From Anaerolineae bacterium (GTDB lineage: Bacteria; Chloroflexota; Anaerolineae; JAAYZQ01): a stretch of 5,158 bases of DNA. Made by a program: the position numbers and the translations under genes. The stretch covers positions 1 to 5,158 of the forward strand of contig JAFGOG010000054.1 of NCBI GenBank assembly GCA_016926595.1, written 5' to 3'. Under the pieces are notes generated by a model. That model worked only from the letters and a program-made list of their open reading frames with translations. It had not been told where the DNA came from and did no database searches. Shown one piece after another: positions 1-4,888 of the stretch (its first letter is position 1; every line of letters begins with the position of its first letter).

Positions 1-299
1 TCCAGGCCAGCAGGCAGGGCCAACTCCAGGATCAGGGGAACCGGCTCCCGGCCGGTGGCCTGGCCCTGGAATTGCAGCTGGAACTCCTGGCCGGCAAGGA
101 CCCAATAGCGGATGGGCCGGCGTTTGGCATCGATCTCTAGGGGAGTGAGGACCCGGATCTGGCCCTCTACAGGCATCTCATCGGAGGGGACGGCAAGGTC
201 CTGGCGGGGAGGCCAGGGCGGCAGGGATGGAGCCGGAGGCAGCGAGACGCTCAGGAGGAGCATCGCGCCAAGGATCATGCAGGCAATGCGGTATGTCAT
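1..299 (-). CDS. Exported protein of unknown function, N-terminal part
   Basis: This frame starts with ATG at 299-297 and stays open to the window edge, giving about 99 residues. The N-terminus (MTYRIACMILGAMLLLSVSL) is a typical signal peptide: one Arg, then a hydrophobic core, with cleavage likely in the Pro/Ala-rich stretch near residues 20-27. After a proline-rich linker comes a region with alternating hydrophobic residues (EGQIRVLTPLEI, then FQLQFQ, then VPLILELALPAG) that suggests an extracytoplasmic beta-sandwich. I do not recognise the family. An AAAGGGG ribosome binding site lies 7 bases before the ATG. The gene begins 60 bases after the lipoprotein stop with no obvious terminator between them, so the two are probably co-transcribed. 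The second Met at residue 8 is a less likely start. That the product is exported is fairly sure; its function is unknown. Confidence 0.72.
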   Translation of the reverse strand, partial: MTYRIACMILGAMLLLSVSLPPAPSLPPWPPRQDLAVPSDEMPVEGQIRVLTPLEIDAKRRPIRYWVLAGQEFQLQFQGQATGREPVPLILELALPAGL

Positions 300-359
300 G
301 TGGCAACCCCTTTCTGTGTAGAGGCCCTTGCTGTTGTGCCCCCCCGAGACTTGAACAGT

Positions 360-1364
360 TCAGTCATGCGCCCACCATTCGCCAACAAAGTAGATGACGG
401 TATCATCCCTGGAAAAGACCACCGAACGACACAAGAAATCGGAGGGGAAATAGGGGGGAGTGACGTCCCGAGTCTCCGCGCCGTCCGCGCTAGTCATATA
501 GAGATCGTAGGCGGCGGCCTGCCCAATCGCAGCGATGATGTAGGCGATCTGTTTCCCGGATCGCGACCAGCTAGCAAGTCCTTGTGAGTAGCCGGAGTGT
601 GTGAGCTGGACTTCCCCCGCGCCTGCGGTGTCGACAATAAAAAGGTCGTAGTTGCCGTGCTCGGATTCGTCGCCCACCAGCCGCTCAAAGACGATCTTGC
701 TCCCGTCGGGGCTGATTCTGGGATCATAGTCCCCGAAAGGCAGGTTGGCATTCCCCCACTCGCCCGCTCTCGGCGGGCTGGTGAGCTGACGAGCGCCGGT
801 CCCATCGGACTTGGCGACCCAGATGCTGCTGTCTCTGGTGAAGGCGATCTGATCTCCCACCCAGTCGATATCGGCCTCGTGCGCACTCGAATCGAGCAAT
901 ATCCTCTCGCCGCCGCCGTCTGCATTCATGACATAGATCCCAAGACCGGAACCGCGGGAGGAAAGAAAGGCCACTCTGGAGCCATCAGGAGACCAGACGG
1001 GGTAGAGGTCCCAGAGATCGTTGGTCGTGATCCTGCGCAGGTCAGAGCCATCAACGCCGAGAGAGTAGATCTCCTCAGTTGACTCGCTTCCTCCTTCTCC
1101 CCTTTGAGAGAAGACGAAACACTCCCCATTCTCGCTCAGTCGGAGGCCGGCGATCTCTGTGGGTGAACTGTACACCAGCTCAATCGCCTGTGTGAGCAGG
1201 TCGAGCCGGTAGATCCCCCATCTGTTCTCACGCGGCACGACCGGCGACGCCGACCCTGCCTGGCTTGGCCGCTCGCCAATCGGCAGTTTGTCGTGAGTGG
1301 CCGGCTCCGTGGTGTTGCATGCGGCCACCAGGAGCAGGAGAATGCCAAATACCAACTTCTTCAC
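360..1364 (-). CDS. TolB-like WD40/PD40 beta-propeller lipoprotein
   Basis: The product is 334 residues from GTG at 1364. It opens with two Lys, a hydrophobic core and the lipobox V-A-A-C (Cys16), so it is probably a lipoprotein anchored at the outer face of the membrane. The rest is built from TolB/PD40-type propeller repeats: LSENGECFVFSQR (about 76-88), WSPDGSRVAFLSSR (124-137), ISPDGSKIVFER (217-228), WSRSGKQIAYIIA (266-278) and FSRDDTVIYF (317-326). Each is followed by a strand such as IYVMNADGG or DLFIVDTAG. About five or six blades fit the length. The N-terminal half of the TolB protein (the pore-side domain) is absent, so this is a stand-alone propeller, not TolB of the Tol-Pal system. 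Such propellers usually bind proteins or glycans; the ligand cannot be read from sequence. The stop is TGA at 360-362, and the gene is probably co-transcribed with the exported protein downstream. Confidence 0.88.
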   Translation of the reverse strand: MKKLVFGILLLLVAACNTTEPATHDKLPIGERPSQAGSASPVVPRENRWGIYRLDLLTQAIELVYSSPTEIAGLRLSENGECFVFSQRGEGGSESTEEIYSLGVDGSDLRRITTNDLWDLYPVWSPDGSRVAFLSSRGSGLGIYVMNADGGGERILLDSSAHEADIDWVGDQIAFTRDSSIWVAKSDGTGARQLTSPPRAGEWGNANLPFGDYDPRISPDGSKIVFERLVGDESEHGNYDLFIVDTAGAGEVQLTHSGYSQGLASWSRSGKQIAYIIAAIGQAAAYDLYMTSADGAETRDVTPPYFPSDFLCRSVVFSRDDTVIYFVGEWWAHD

Positions 1365-1368
1365 AGGC

Positions 1369-1372
1369 ACCT
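1369..1372 (-). promoter_or_regulatory. Ribosome binding site deciding the lipoprotein start
   Basis: On the minus strand the sequence reads ATGAGGTGCCTGTGAAG. The GAGG (complement of 1369-1372) is 5 bases before the GTG at 1364 and gives VKKLVF..., a canonical lipoprotein N-terminus. The GTG at 1370, two codons upstream, overlaps this Shine-Dalgarno sequence and has none of its own, so 1364 is the better start. The nearby ATG (1375) is out of frame. Confidence 0.6.
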
Positions 1373-1410
1373 CATGACGGCAATCAGTGGTATAATCTAT
1401 CGGGTAGACC

Positions 1411-1424
1411 GAACCGTTTCGGCC
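1411..1424. repeat. Short dyad CCGAA-CCGT-TTCGG upstream of the lipoprotein gene
   Basis: Five paired bases flank a 4-base loop, about 47 bases upstream of the lipoprotein start. It lies in the 150-base gap (1365-1514) between that gene and the stop of the upstream CSLREA-type ORF. It could be a small operator or a hairpin in the leader. I found no convincing sigma-70 promoter for the lipoprotein in this gap; the rest of it shows only a weak 5-bp dyad at 1484-1500. Confidence 0.25.
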
Positions 1425-1514
1425 TATGCACCTGCTCTGCCGCGGCTATGGAGCCCACCCTCTGCCTACGAACGGCAAGTAGACTCGATGCCTATTCGAG
1501 GTGATGACGACGCA

Positions 1515-1846
1515 CTATGAGAACTGCGAGCTGGTCCCATTGTGATCGGTTGCGGTGGCAGTGACAAAGTGACCAGGTGTGCAAGTGCCCGGAAAGTTGA
1601 TGCTGACAAAGGGCATCGCCCCGCTCGGCATGCCTAACAGGGTGGCGCTGCCCAGATAAGCTTGCCCCTCGCCCTCGCCGCTTGGGTCGCACAGCGTGCT
1701 TACGAAAAAGTCCAGCTGGTGGTCCACATTCGGGGCGCCGGTCAGCACGCCGCTTATGCTCAGCTCGTCGGGATCGTCCGCAGCCACGGCCCCGGTCAAG
1801 GCTTTGGCACCAAGGACAACAGGACTGGCAAGCTTTTGTGTTTCAT
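1515..1846 (-). pseudogene. Small secreted CSLREA-type C-terminal module, frameshifted near the N-terminus
   Basis: The body (frame open from about 1859 to TAG at 1515-1517) matches the module that ends many CSLREA/right-handed beta-helix surface proteins. It reads ISGVLTGAPNVDHQLDFF, then CDPSGEGEGQAYLGSATLL, and ends VTATATDHNGTSSQFS. Two Cys (in TLCDPSG and PGTCTPG) could pair. The frame containing the body has no ATG or GTG, only a TTG at 1799 without a ribosome binding site. A strong start does exist in another frame: AAAAGGAG, 7 bases, then ATG at 1846, giving MKHKSLPVLLSLV and stopping at TGA 1798-1796. Adding one base between about codons 3 and 14 would join the two into a protein of roughly 110 residues with a signal peptide ending near AVAA-DDPDE. 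The break is either a real mutation or a sequencing error. Alternatively, the ORF is a decayed C-terminal remnant: the upstream reading KLASPVVLGAKA also resembles the usual lead-in to this module. Confidence 0.6.
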
Positions 1847-1852
1847 TTCGCG

Positions 1853-1860
1853 CTCCTTTT
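1853..1860 (-). promoter_or_regulatory. Strong ribosome binding site for the ATG at 1846
   Basis: On the minus strand AAAAGGAG is followed by CGCGAA and then ATG, close to the ideal Shine-Dalgarno sequence and spacing. Its quality argues that translation really begins at 1846, even though that frame now stops after 16 codons. Confidence 0.65.
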
Positions 1861-1863
1861 CAA

Positions 1864-1879
1864 GATTGTTTATGCAATC
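1864..1879. repeat. AT-rich inverted repeat GATTG-N6-CAATC next to the ribosome binding site
   Basis: A perfect 5-bp dyad with a 6-base spacer lies directly upstream of the AAAAGGAG site. In the transcript it could form a small hairpin abutting the ribosome binding site, or act as a DNA operator. The stem is short, so chance is possible. Confidence 0.25.
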
Positions 1880-1915
1880 AACCACATGCCCAGGAGGCGT
1901 CGTCACTATGCTTTG

Positions 1916-1934
1916 GCCTTGGCTGAGCCAAGGC
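1916..1934. repeat. Perfect 19-base palindrome GCCTTGGCT-G-AGCCAAGGC
   Basis: Nine bases on each side pair exactly around one central base. As RNA it would be a 7-bp stem with a 5-base loop. No T-run follows on either strand, so it is not a standard intrinsic terminator. It lies inside the predicted leader of the ATG at 1846, about 70 bases upstream of the start, and could be a protein-binding dyad or a structured element of that leader. Confidence 0.4.
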
Positions 1935-1977
1935 ATCGACGGCAGACGGGTTGTGGGGTAGTGAACTGCTGGCGCTC

Positions 1978-2010
1978 GTGGCGATGAGAGCCGTCAGGCT
2001 CACCTACCAC
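1978..2010 (-). other. Structured hairpin in the leader, two stems with an internal loop
   Basis: On the minus strand GTGG (2010-2007) pairs with CCAC (1981-1978), and inside it GAGCC (2001-1997) pairs with GGCTC (1992-1988) around a TGAC tetraloop. The two stems are separated by an asymmetric internal loop. It sits in the middle of the roughly 235-base leader. I could not match it to a riboswitch family I know, so this is only a candidate RNA structure. Confidence 0.3.
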
Positions 2011-2086
2011 CCGGATTATCCGCACCGGTCCTTGTCTTATTGTGAACCTCGGCTGATTCCTGGCAAGGATGCAACTACCCGAGCCT

Positions 2087-2115
2087 ATTGTACTATGATC
2101 TTGACAAAGAGTCAA
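2087..2115 (-). promoter_or_regulatory. Near-consensus sigma-70 promoter
   Basis: On the minus strand TTGACT (-35, complement of 2110-2115), a 17-base spacer and TACAAT (-10, complement of 2087-2092) each match the consensus at five of six positions, with optimal spacing. Transcription would start near 2080 and run toward the ATG at 1846, giving a leader of about 235 bases. There is no other gene on this strand for it to serve until the CSLREA-type module. Confidence 0.65.
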
Positions 2116-2116
2116 G
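2100..2116. promoter_or_regulatory. Candidate operator CTTGAC-N5-GTCAAG over the -35 box
   Basis: A perfect 6-bp dyad with a 5-base spacer contains the -35 hexamer of the minus-strand promoter. A dimeric repressor bound here would block RNA polymerase. The dyad includes TTGACA on the plus strand, but there is no matching -10 box downstream on that strand. Confidence 0.4.
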
Positions 2117-2125
2117 CAACTCGCA

Positions 2126-2150
2126 ACAGCCTTGGAGGGTGTGAGGCTGT
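2126..2150. repeat. Inverted repeat ACAGCCT-N11-AGGCTGT
   Basis: A perfect 7-bp dyad with an 11-base spacer lies immediately upstream of the promoter at 2087-2115 (minus-strand sense) and next to the large palindrome at 2152. It could be an upstream regulatory site or part of the larger cluster of repeats. Confidence 0.35.
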
Positions 2151-2151
2151 G

Positions 2152-2263
2152 CTGGCCGAAAATACCCATCCGTCACAAAATCCATCGATCAGAATGGATA
2201 ACCCTTTTGGGTTATCGGGGCTGAGGCTGGGCGAATCCTTCATGGATGGCATTTTTCGGCCAG
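2152..2263. repeat. Large imperfect palindrome of about 110 bp, MITE-like
   Basis: The outer arm CTGGCCGAAAATACCCATCC (2152-2171) is mirrored by GGATGGCATTTTTCGGCCAG (2244-2263) with only small differences. Further in, TCAG-N4-GATAACCC on the left is mirrored with the same spacing on the right, and the centre is a perfect 8-bp stem, GATAACCC (2197-2204), TTTT, GGGTTATC (2209-2216). The whole can fold into one long hairpin or cruciform. No target-site duplication is visible at the edges. It may be a small non-autonomous mobile element, a processed RNA hairpin or a terminator region for the operon above. It contains no ORF worth calling. Confidence 0.5.
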
Positions 2264-2281
2264 GACACCGGCGGACGCTAA

Positions 2282-2315
2282 TTCACCCCGGTGAGCTGCC
2301 TGTCACCGGGGTGAA
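2282..2315 (-). terminator. Perfect 13-bp hairpin downstream of the sigma-factor operon
   Basis: TTCACCCCGGTGA (2282-2294) and TCACCGGGGTGAA (2303-2315) pair exactly around an 8-base loop. It is 63 bases past the stop of the last operon gene. Its position fits a transcription end or an RNA-stabilising hairpin. No T-run follows on the minus strand, so it is not a textbook intrinsic terminator. Confidence 0.5.
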
Positions 2316-2334
2316 CTGGGTTCAGCGGTCTTTG

Positions 2335-2379
2335 TGGGCAGGGCGCAGATGTCCTGCCCAAGGGGACGCAGAGCCCCTT
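2335..2379 (-). terminator. Two further hairpins at the operon end
   Basis: Reading on the minus strand, AAGGGG (2379-2374) pairs with CCCCTT (2365-2360), overlapping the TAA stop. Next, TGGGCAGG (2360-2353) pairs with CCTGCCCA (2342-2335) around a 10-base loop. Together with the 13-bp hairpin further on they form a tandem series. None has a clear U-tract. They could serve Rho-dependent termination or 3'-end protection. Confidence 0.35.
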
Positions 2380-2866
2380 ATTTGGTGCAGCAGGGCACGT
2401 TCACCGTCACCCGCGCAGCGGTAAATACCTCTTCGCTCACGGTGCCTTCAATGCTCGTCGTATCGCCAACTTCCAGATCGTCGAACGTGATGGGGATGCA
2501 ACCTTCCGACGTCCACTGCCGGTAGCGGGTACCGTCTGTCACCTGCACCACCAGATCCTGCCCGATGTAGGGCTTGATAAGGCGGTTGCCGTTGCGGACC
2601 AGGACCGTGATGGAGTCGGTTCCGAGTGCAGTAATGGTGCCGGTCAGGGTAAAGATCTGCCCGTTGTGTGGCTGCGGCACCCCGACCTGGTGGCGGTGCT
2701 GGTTCTGGCTGCCTTGCTGGTTCTGGTTGGCCTGCTGGTACTGATTGGCTTGCTGGTTCTGGTTGCCTTGCTGGTTCTGGTTACCAGGACCAGCGGCCAC
2801 CGCGGGAGCGGCGACAACTAGCGTTGCCAGGACTACAAGGATCAGAAGTGTCCATCTCTTGTTCAT
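2378..2866 (-). CDS. Secreted Asn/Gln-repeat protein with DUF5666-like domain
   Basis: The product is 162 residues from ATG at 2866, with AAGGAG 10 bases upstream. Residues 1-25 are a clear signal peptide (Lys3, Arg4, hydrophobic core, AVAA). Residues 29-56 are four and a half copies of the hexapeptide NQ[N/Y]QQ[G/A], encoded by an 18-bp tandem repeat. Residues 71-157 look like a DUF5666-type small beta-barrel: FTLTGTITALGTDSITVLV, then VVQVTDGTRYR, then LEVGDTTSIEGTV and FTAARVTVNV. Three Cys lie at 123, 159 and 160, the last two adjacent and near the C-terminus. It is the third gene of the sigma-factor operon, 67 bases after the membrane protein, so it is probably an exported part of, or output from, that signalling unit. 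The DUF5666 match is by pattern; biochemical function is unknown. Confidence 0.85.
   Translation of the reverse strand: MNKRWTLLILVVLATLVVAAPAVAAGPGNQNQQGNQNQQANQYQQANQNQQGSQNQHRHQVGVPQPHNGQIFTLTGTITALGTDSITVLVRNGNRLIKPYIGQDLVVQVTDGTRYRQWTSEGCIPITFDDLEVGDTTSIEGTVSEEVFTAARVTVNVPCCTK
2699..2784. repeat. 18-bp tandem repeat, four full units plus a partial one
   Basis: Units begin at 2699, 2717, 2735, 2753 and 2771 on the plus strand, each starting CTGGT and containing CTGGTTCTGGTTGCCTTG or a close variant. The units encode the NQ[N/Y]QQ[G/A] hexapeptides of the secreted protein. The period is a multiple of three, so copy number can change without breaking the frame. Confidence 0.85.
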
Positions 2867-2907
2867 CTCGAATTTCTCCTTTTGTCTCTGTATTCCATCC
2901 TCAACTC

Positions 2908-2927
2908 CTGTTCGGACCGCTGAACAG
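2908..2927. repeat. Intercistronic hairpin CTGTTC-N8-GAACAG
   Basis: A perfect 6-bp stem with an 8-base loop lies 6 bases past the stop of the membrane protein gene and 41 bases before the Asn/Gln-repeat gene. There is no T-run. It might tune relative expression by partial termination or mRNA processing. Confidence 0.3.
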
Positions 2928-2933
2928 AACTAC

Positions 2934-4025
2934 TTATGGCTTGTTCCCGCTGCCCTCTCCCTGCCCGGGCGTTTGCCCGAGCTCTGGGGTGCCGCTGGGG
3001 CCTCCCGTCGGACCTGGTGTGCCGTTCGGTCCAGGCGTGCGCGGGGCGTAGGGTGGCTCGGTGGTCTGTAACGTCGCACTCGGTTCGGGTGTGCGCGACG
3101 CGTGCGGGCCTCCGGTAGGTACCGATGTCGCACCGGACCCAGGCGTCTGGCCGGGCGTTCCACTTGGGCCGGGCGAATCGTTGGGCGTGCCCATACGCTG
3201 CGGTGTGTGCGCCGGCTCCGGAGTACCGCTGGGCGACGGTGTCTGAGGTGTATGGGTGGCGGCCGGCTGGCCGGTCGGCTCGGCGGGTGTGCCCTGGCGC
3301 AGGCGGTGGCGCAGCCCAGCGGGGTCGCCCTGGCCGGCGTGAGCCTCCTGGCGCACTCGCTCCATTTCGCGCAGTATCTGCCGCACCGGCGGTTCGGGCG
3401 ACTCACCGGCAGCGCCGAGCATTGCCTGTTCTCGCTGCCGGATCGCTTCGGCCAACCGCTGGAGCGCCTGTGCCGCTGCCGCATCCTCCAACTGAGCGGA
3501 TCTTGCCAGTGCCTGCTCCAGTTGCCTCACCGCACGGCTCGACACTGCGGCGTCGATCGTTTGTTTCCTATTCAGCAAGGCCACGATCTCATCCAGCCGT
3601 TCTTCAGCTAGTGCCTGCTCCAGCGCGGCCCTGCTTGCCGGCTGGCTGGTCAGCGCCAGGCGGATCTGCTCAGTGGCAAGCTTGACGCCGTACAGAGGCT
3701 GTCCCGGCAGGCTGCCTGCGGCTGCCTGCGCCGTGCCCATCACGACGCCGAAGAGGATCGCGATCACAGCCAGGGCAGTCGCGAGCCTCATGGCGCCTAC
3801 CAGAAGCGGCCGGCGAGGCGCCCTTCCGGCCCTGAGTCGCGCGGCCTCGGCCAGAAACCGCTGTCTGCCCGGCGCCAGGCCGTGCGGTGGGGGCGGCGGA
3901 GTCTCGGACAGGATCATCACCTGACGGGCTGTCTGCACCACAGGATCCAACTGGCTGTCTACCGCCTCTCCTCGGGAGGCTTGCTGCAAGGATTGCTCGC
4001 ATTGCTTGGCTTCTCGCTTGTCCAT
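2934..4025 (-). CDS. DUF5667-type single-pass membrane protein, probable anti-sigma partner
   Basis: The product is 363 residues from ATG at 4025. Residues 1-75 are cytoplasmic and contain a Pro run (43-47). A single transmembrane helix spans about 78-98. SLPGQPLYGVKLATEQIRLALT (105-126, shown here as one motif split by SLPG...LYGVK and ATEQIRLALT) is the hallmark start of DUF5667 domains, followed by Ala/Glu/Gln-rich helices to about 245. Residues 246-363 are a disordered Pro/Thr/Gly/Ser tail with about a dozen TP pairs (GTP, HTP, QTP, RTP), probably crossing the cell wall. The N-terminus lacks the HxxxCxxC zinc motif of ZAS anti-sigma factors (only Cys9). Its place 12 bases after the ECF sigma gene, with no strong ribosome binding site of its own, points to translational coupling and a role in holding or sensing for that sigma factor. 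The anti-sigma role is inferred from context. Confidence 0.85.
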   Translation of the reverse strand: MDKREAKQCEQSLQQASRGEAVDSQLDPVVQTARQVMILSETPPPPPHGLAPGRQRFLAEAARLRAGRAPRRPLLVGAMRLATALAVIAILFGVVMGTAQAAAGSLPGQPLYGVKLATEQIRLALTSQPASRAALEQALAEERLDEIVALLNRKQTIDAAVSSRAVRQLEQALARSAQLEDAAAAQALQRLAEAIRQREQAMLGAAGESPEPPVRQILREMERVRQEAHAGQGDPAGLRHRLRQGTPAEPTGQPAATHTPQTPSPSGTPEPAHTPQRMGTPNDSPGPSGTPGQTPGSGATSVPTGGPHASRTPEPSATLQTTEPPYAPRTPGPNGTPGPTGGPSGTPELGQTPGQGEGSGNKP

Positions 4026-4037
4026 CGATCTCGCTCT

Positions 4038-4571
4038 TTACTCCTGCAAAAGCTTGCGAAGACGGCTCAGGGCACGGTGCTGCAGGATCTTGACGGCCCC
4101 TTCACTCTTGCCCATCAACCGGGCCACTTCCAGCAGCGGCAGCCCCTCGGCGAATCGGAGCAGAATCACCCGCTGTTGGTCGGACGACAGGCGCCGTATA
4201 TGCGCCCGAAGTTGCTGTTTGACCTGCCCATCCTCTACGAGATCCGAAGGTTGAGCGCCTTGAGCGACCAGTTCCTCGGCCAGGGGAACTGCCGGCCCCT
4301 TCTTCTGGCGCCGGAACAAGTCCATGGCCAGGTTGTGGGCCACCCGGTACAGCCAGCCCTCCAGGTTGTCCCGGGGCGCACGGCTCGTGCGAAGAGCCTG
4401 CAACAGCCTCAGGAACACCTCGCCGGTCAGATCCTCGGCTTGTGCCGCGTCGCCGATGACCCGATACAGATAGCCATAGATTGGCCCGGCATAGCGATCA
4501 TAGATCTGAGTCAAAGCCTGGGCATCGTATGTGCGGGCTCGCTCCAGTACCTGCTGATCAGGCGTCGTCAA
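4038..4571 (-). CDS. ECF-family RNA polymerase sigma factor
   Basis: The product is 177 residues, a normal ECF length. Region 2 covers about 18-90: AEDLTGEVFLRLLQAL (45-60) is the core-binding helix 2.2, and NLEGWLYRVAHNLAMDLFRRQ (in the span 69-89) is regions 2.3-2.4, which recognise the -10. A variable linker spans 91-114. Region 4 covers about 115-175, with the helix-turn-helix LLEVARLMGKSEGAVKILQH (146-165) contacting the -35. There is no region 1.1 or 3 and no extra C-terminal domain. The start is TTG at 4571, with GAGGA about 9 bases upstream; no in-frame ATG or GTG fits better. The gene leads an operon with a DUF5667-type membrane protein and a secreted protein. It has a strong sigma-70-like promoter and no recognisable ECF-type site, so autoregulation is not evident. 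Confidence 0.93.
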   Translation of the reverse strand: MTTPDQQVLERARTYDAQALTQIYDRYAGPIYGYLYRVIGDAAQAEDLTGEVFLRLLQALRTSRAPRDNLEGWLYRVAHNLAMDLFRRQKKGPAVPLAEELVAQGAQPSDLVEDGQVKQQLRAHIRRLSSDQQRVILLRFAEGLPLLEVARLMGKSEGAVKILQHRALSRLRKLLQE

Positions 4572-4631
4572 CGATTTCGTTCCTCACTCTCAAGACGCAG
4601 AAATGGCCCGTAGGATACGGGTCTATTTCCG

Positions 4632-4662
4632 ATTATAGCACAGATTCTGCGCAAACGGTCAA
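4632..4662 (-). promoter_or_regulatory. Extended -10 sigma-70 promoter of the sigma-factor operon
   Basis: On the minus strand TTGACC (complement of 4657-4662) and a perfect TATAAT (complement of 4632-4637) are separated by 19 bases. TATAAT is preceded by TGC, the extended -10 motif, which compensates for the long spacer. Transcription would start near 4625 and give a leader of about 54 bases to the TTG start at 4571. Confidence 0.65.
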
Positions 4663-4673
4663 ACGTAATGTCC

Positions 4674-4683
4674 CACAGCTGTG
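4674..4683. promoter_or_regulatory. Palindrome CACAGCTGTG upstream of the -35 box
   Basis: A perfect 10-bp palindrome lies 11 bases upstream of the -35 hexamer of the operon promoter, a position typical of activator sites. It could equally be chance. The stretch from here to 4888 holds no credible gene; the only other symmetry I saw is GGCTGCAGCC at 4812-4821. Confidence 0.3.
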
Positions 4684-4888
4684 CTGGCTACTTAACACAT
4701 CCATCGCAATATGAGTGATATTCTAGGTGATCTTGGTTGGGCCTGGCGATGCCAACGGCAAGGAATCTGCGCGACCATGACCGGCACGCAACAGGATGAC
4801 CATCGTTAGGCGGCTGCAGCCGGCTATCGGTGAGTACTCCCATCACAGCAGGTAGCTCAAAGAAGCCATCCATAGATCGACGATGGCA

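Noticed and set aside
494..925. Minus-strand ORF of 143 residues inside the lipoprotein gene
   Set aside because: It is an alternate frame of the propeller; Ser/Pro/Arg-rich with no structure, while the main frame has clear PD40 repeats.
1391..1396. TATAAT on the plus strand
   Set aside because: There is no -35 box at a suitable distance and no plus-strand gene downstream.
1796..1810. Programmed ribosomal frameshift at CCA-AAG-CCT-TGA
   Set aside because: The body is in the -1 frame, but the site is not a good slippery heptamer and no convincing downstream stimulator is seen; a mutation or sequencing error is simpler.
2101..2106. TTGACA on the plus strand
   Set aside because: No -10 hexamer lies 16-18 bases downstream and no plus-strand gene follows; it is better explained as half of the dyad over the minus-strand promoter.
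1906..2169. Minus-strand ORF of 87 residues in the repeat-rich zone
   Set aside because: It starts inside the large palindrome, upstream of the promoter at 2087-2115, has no ribosome binding site and no recognisable protein features.
2668..3051. Plus-strand ORF across the Asn/Gln repeat and the tail of the membrane protein
   Set aside because: It is the antisense of two well-supported genes, and its Gly/Trp/Leu composition only mirrors their low-complexity DNA.
3125..3685. Plus-strand ORF of 186 residues
   Set aside because: It lies antisense inside the DUF5667-type gene, is Ala/Arg/Pro-rich and shows no recognisable domain; GC-rich DNA keeps this frame open by chance.
3882..4613. Plus-strand ORF of 243 residues
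   Set aside because: It is antisense to the sigma factor and crosses the junction of two real genes; no motif or ribosome binding site supports it.
4712..4810. Small plus-strand ORF of 32 codons starting MSDILGDLGW
   Set aside because: There is no ribosome binding site upstream, no recognisable features, and the length is compatible with chance.
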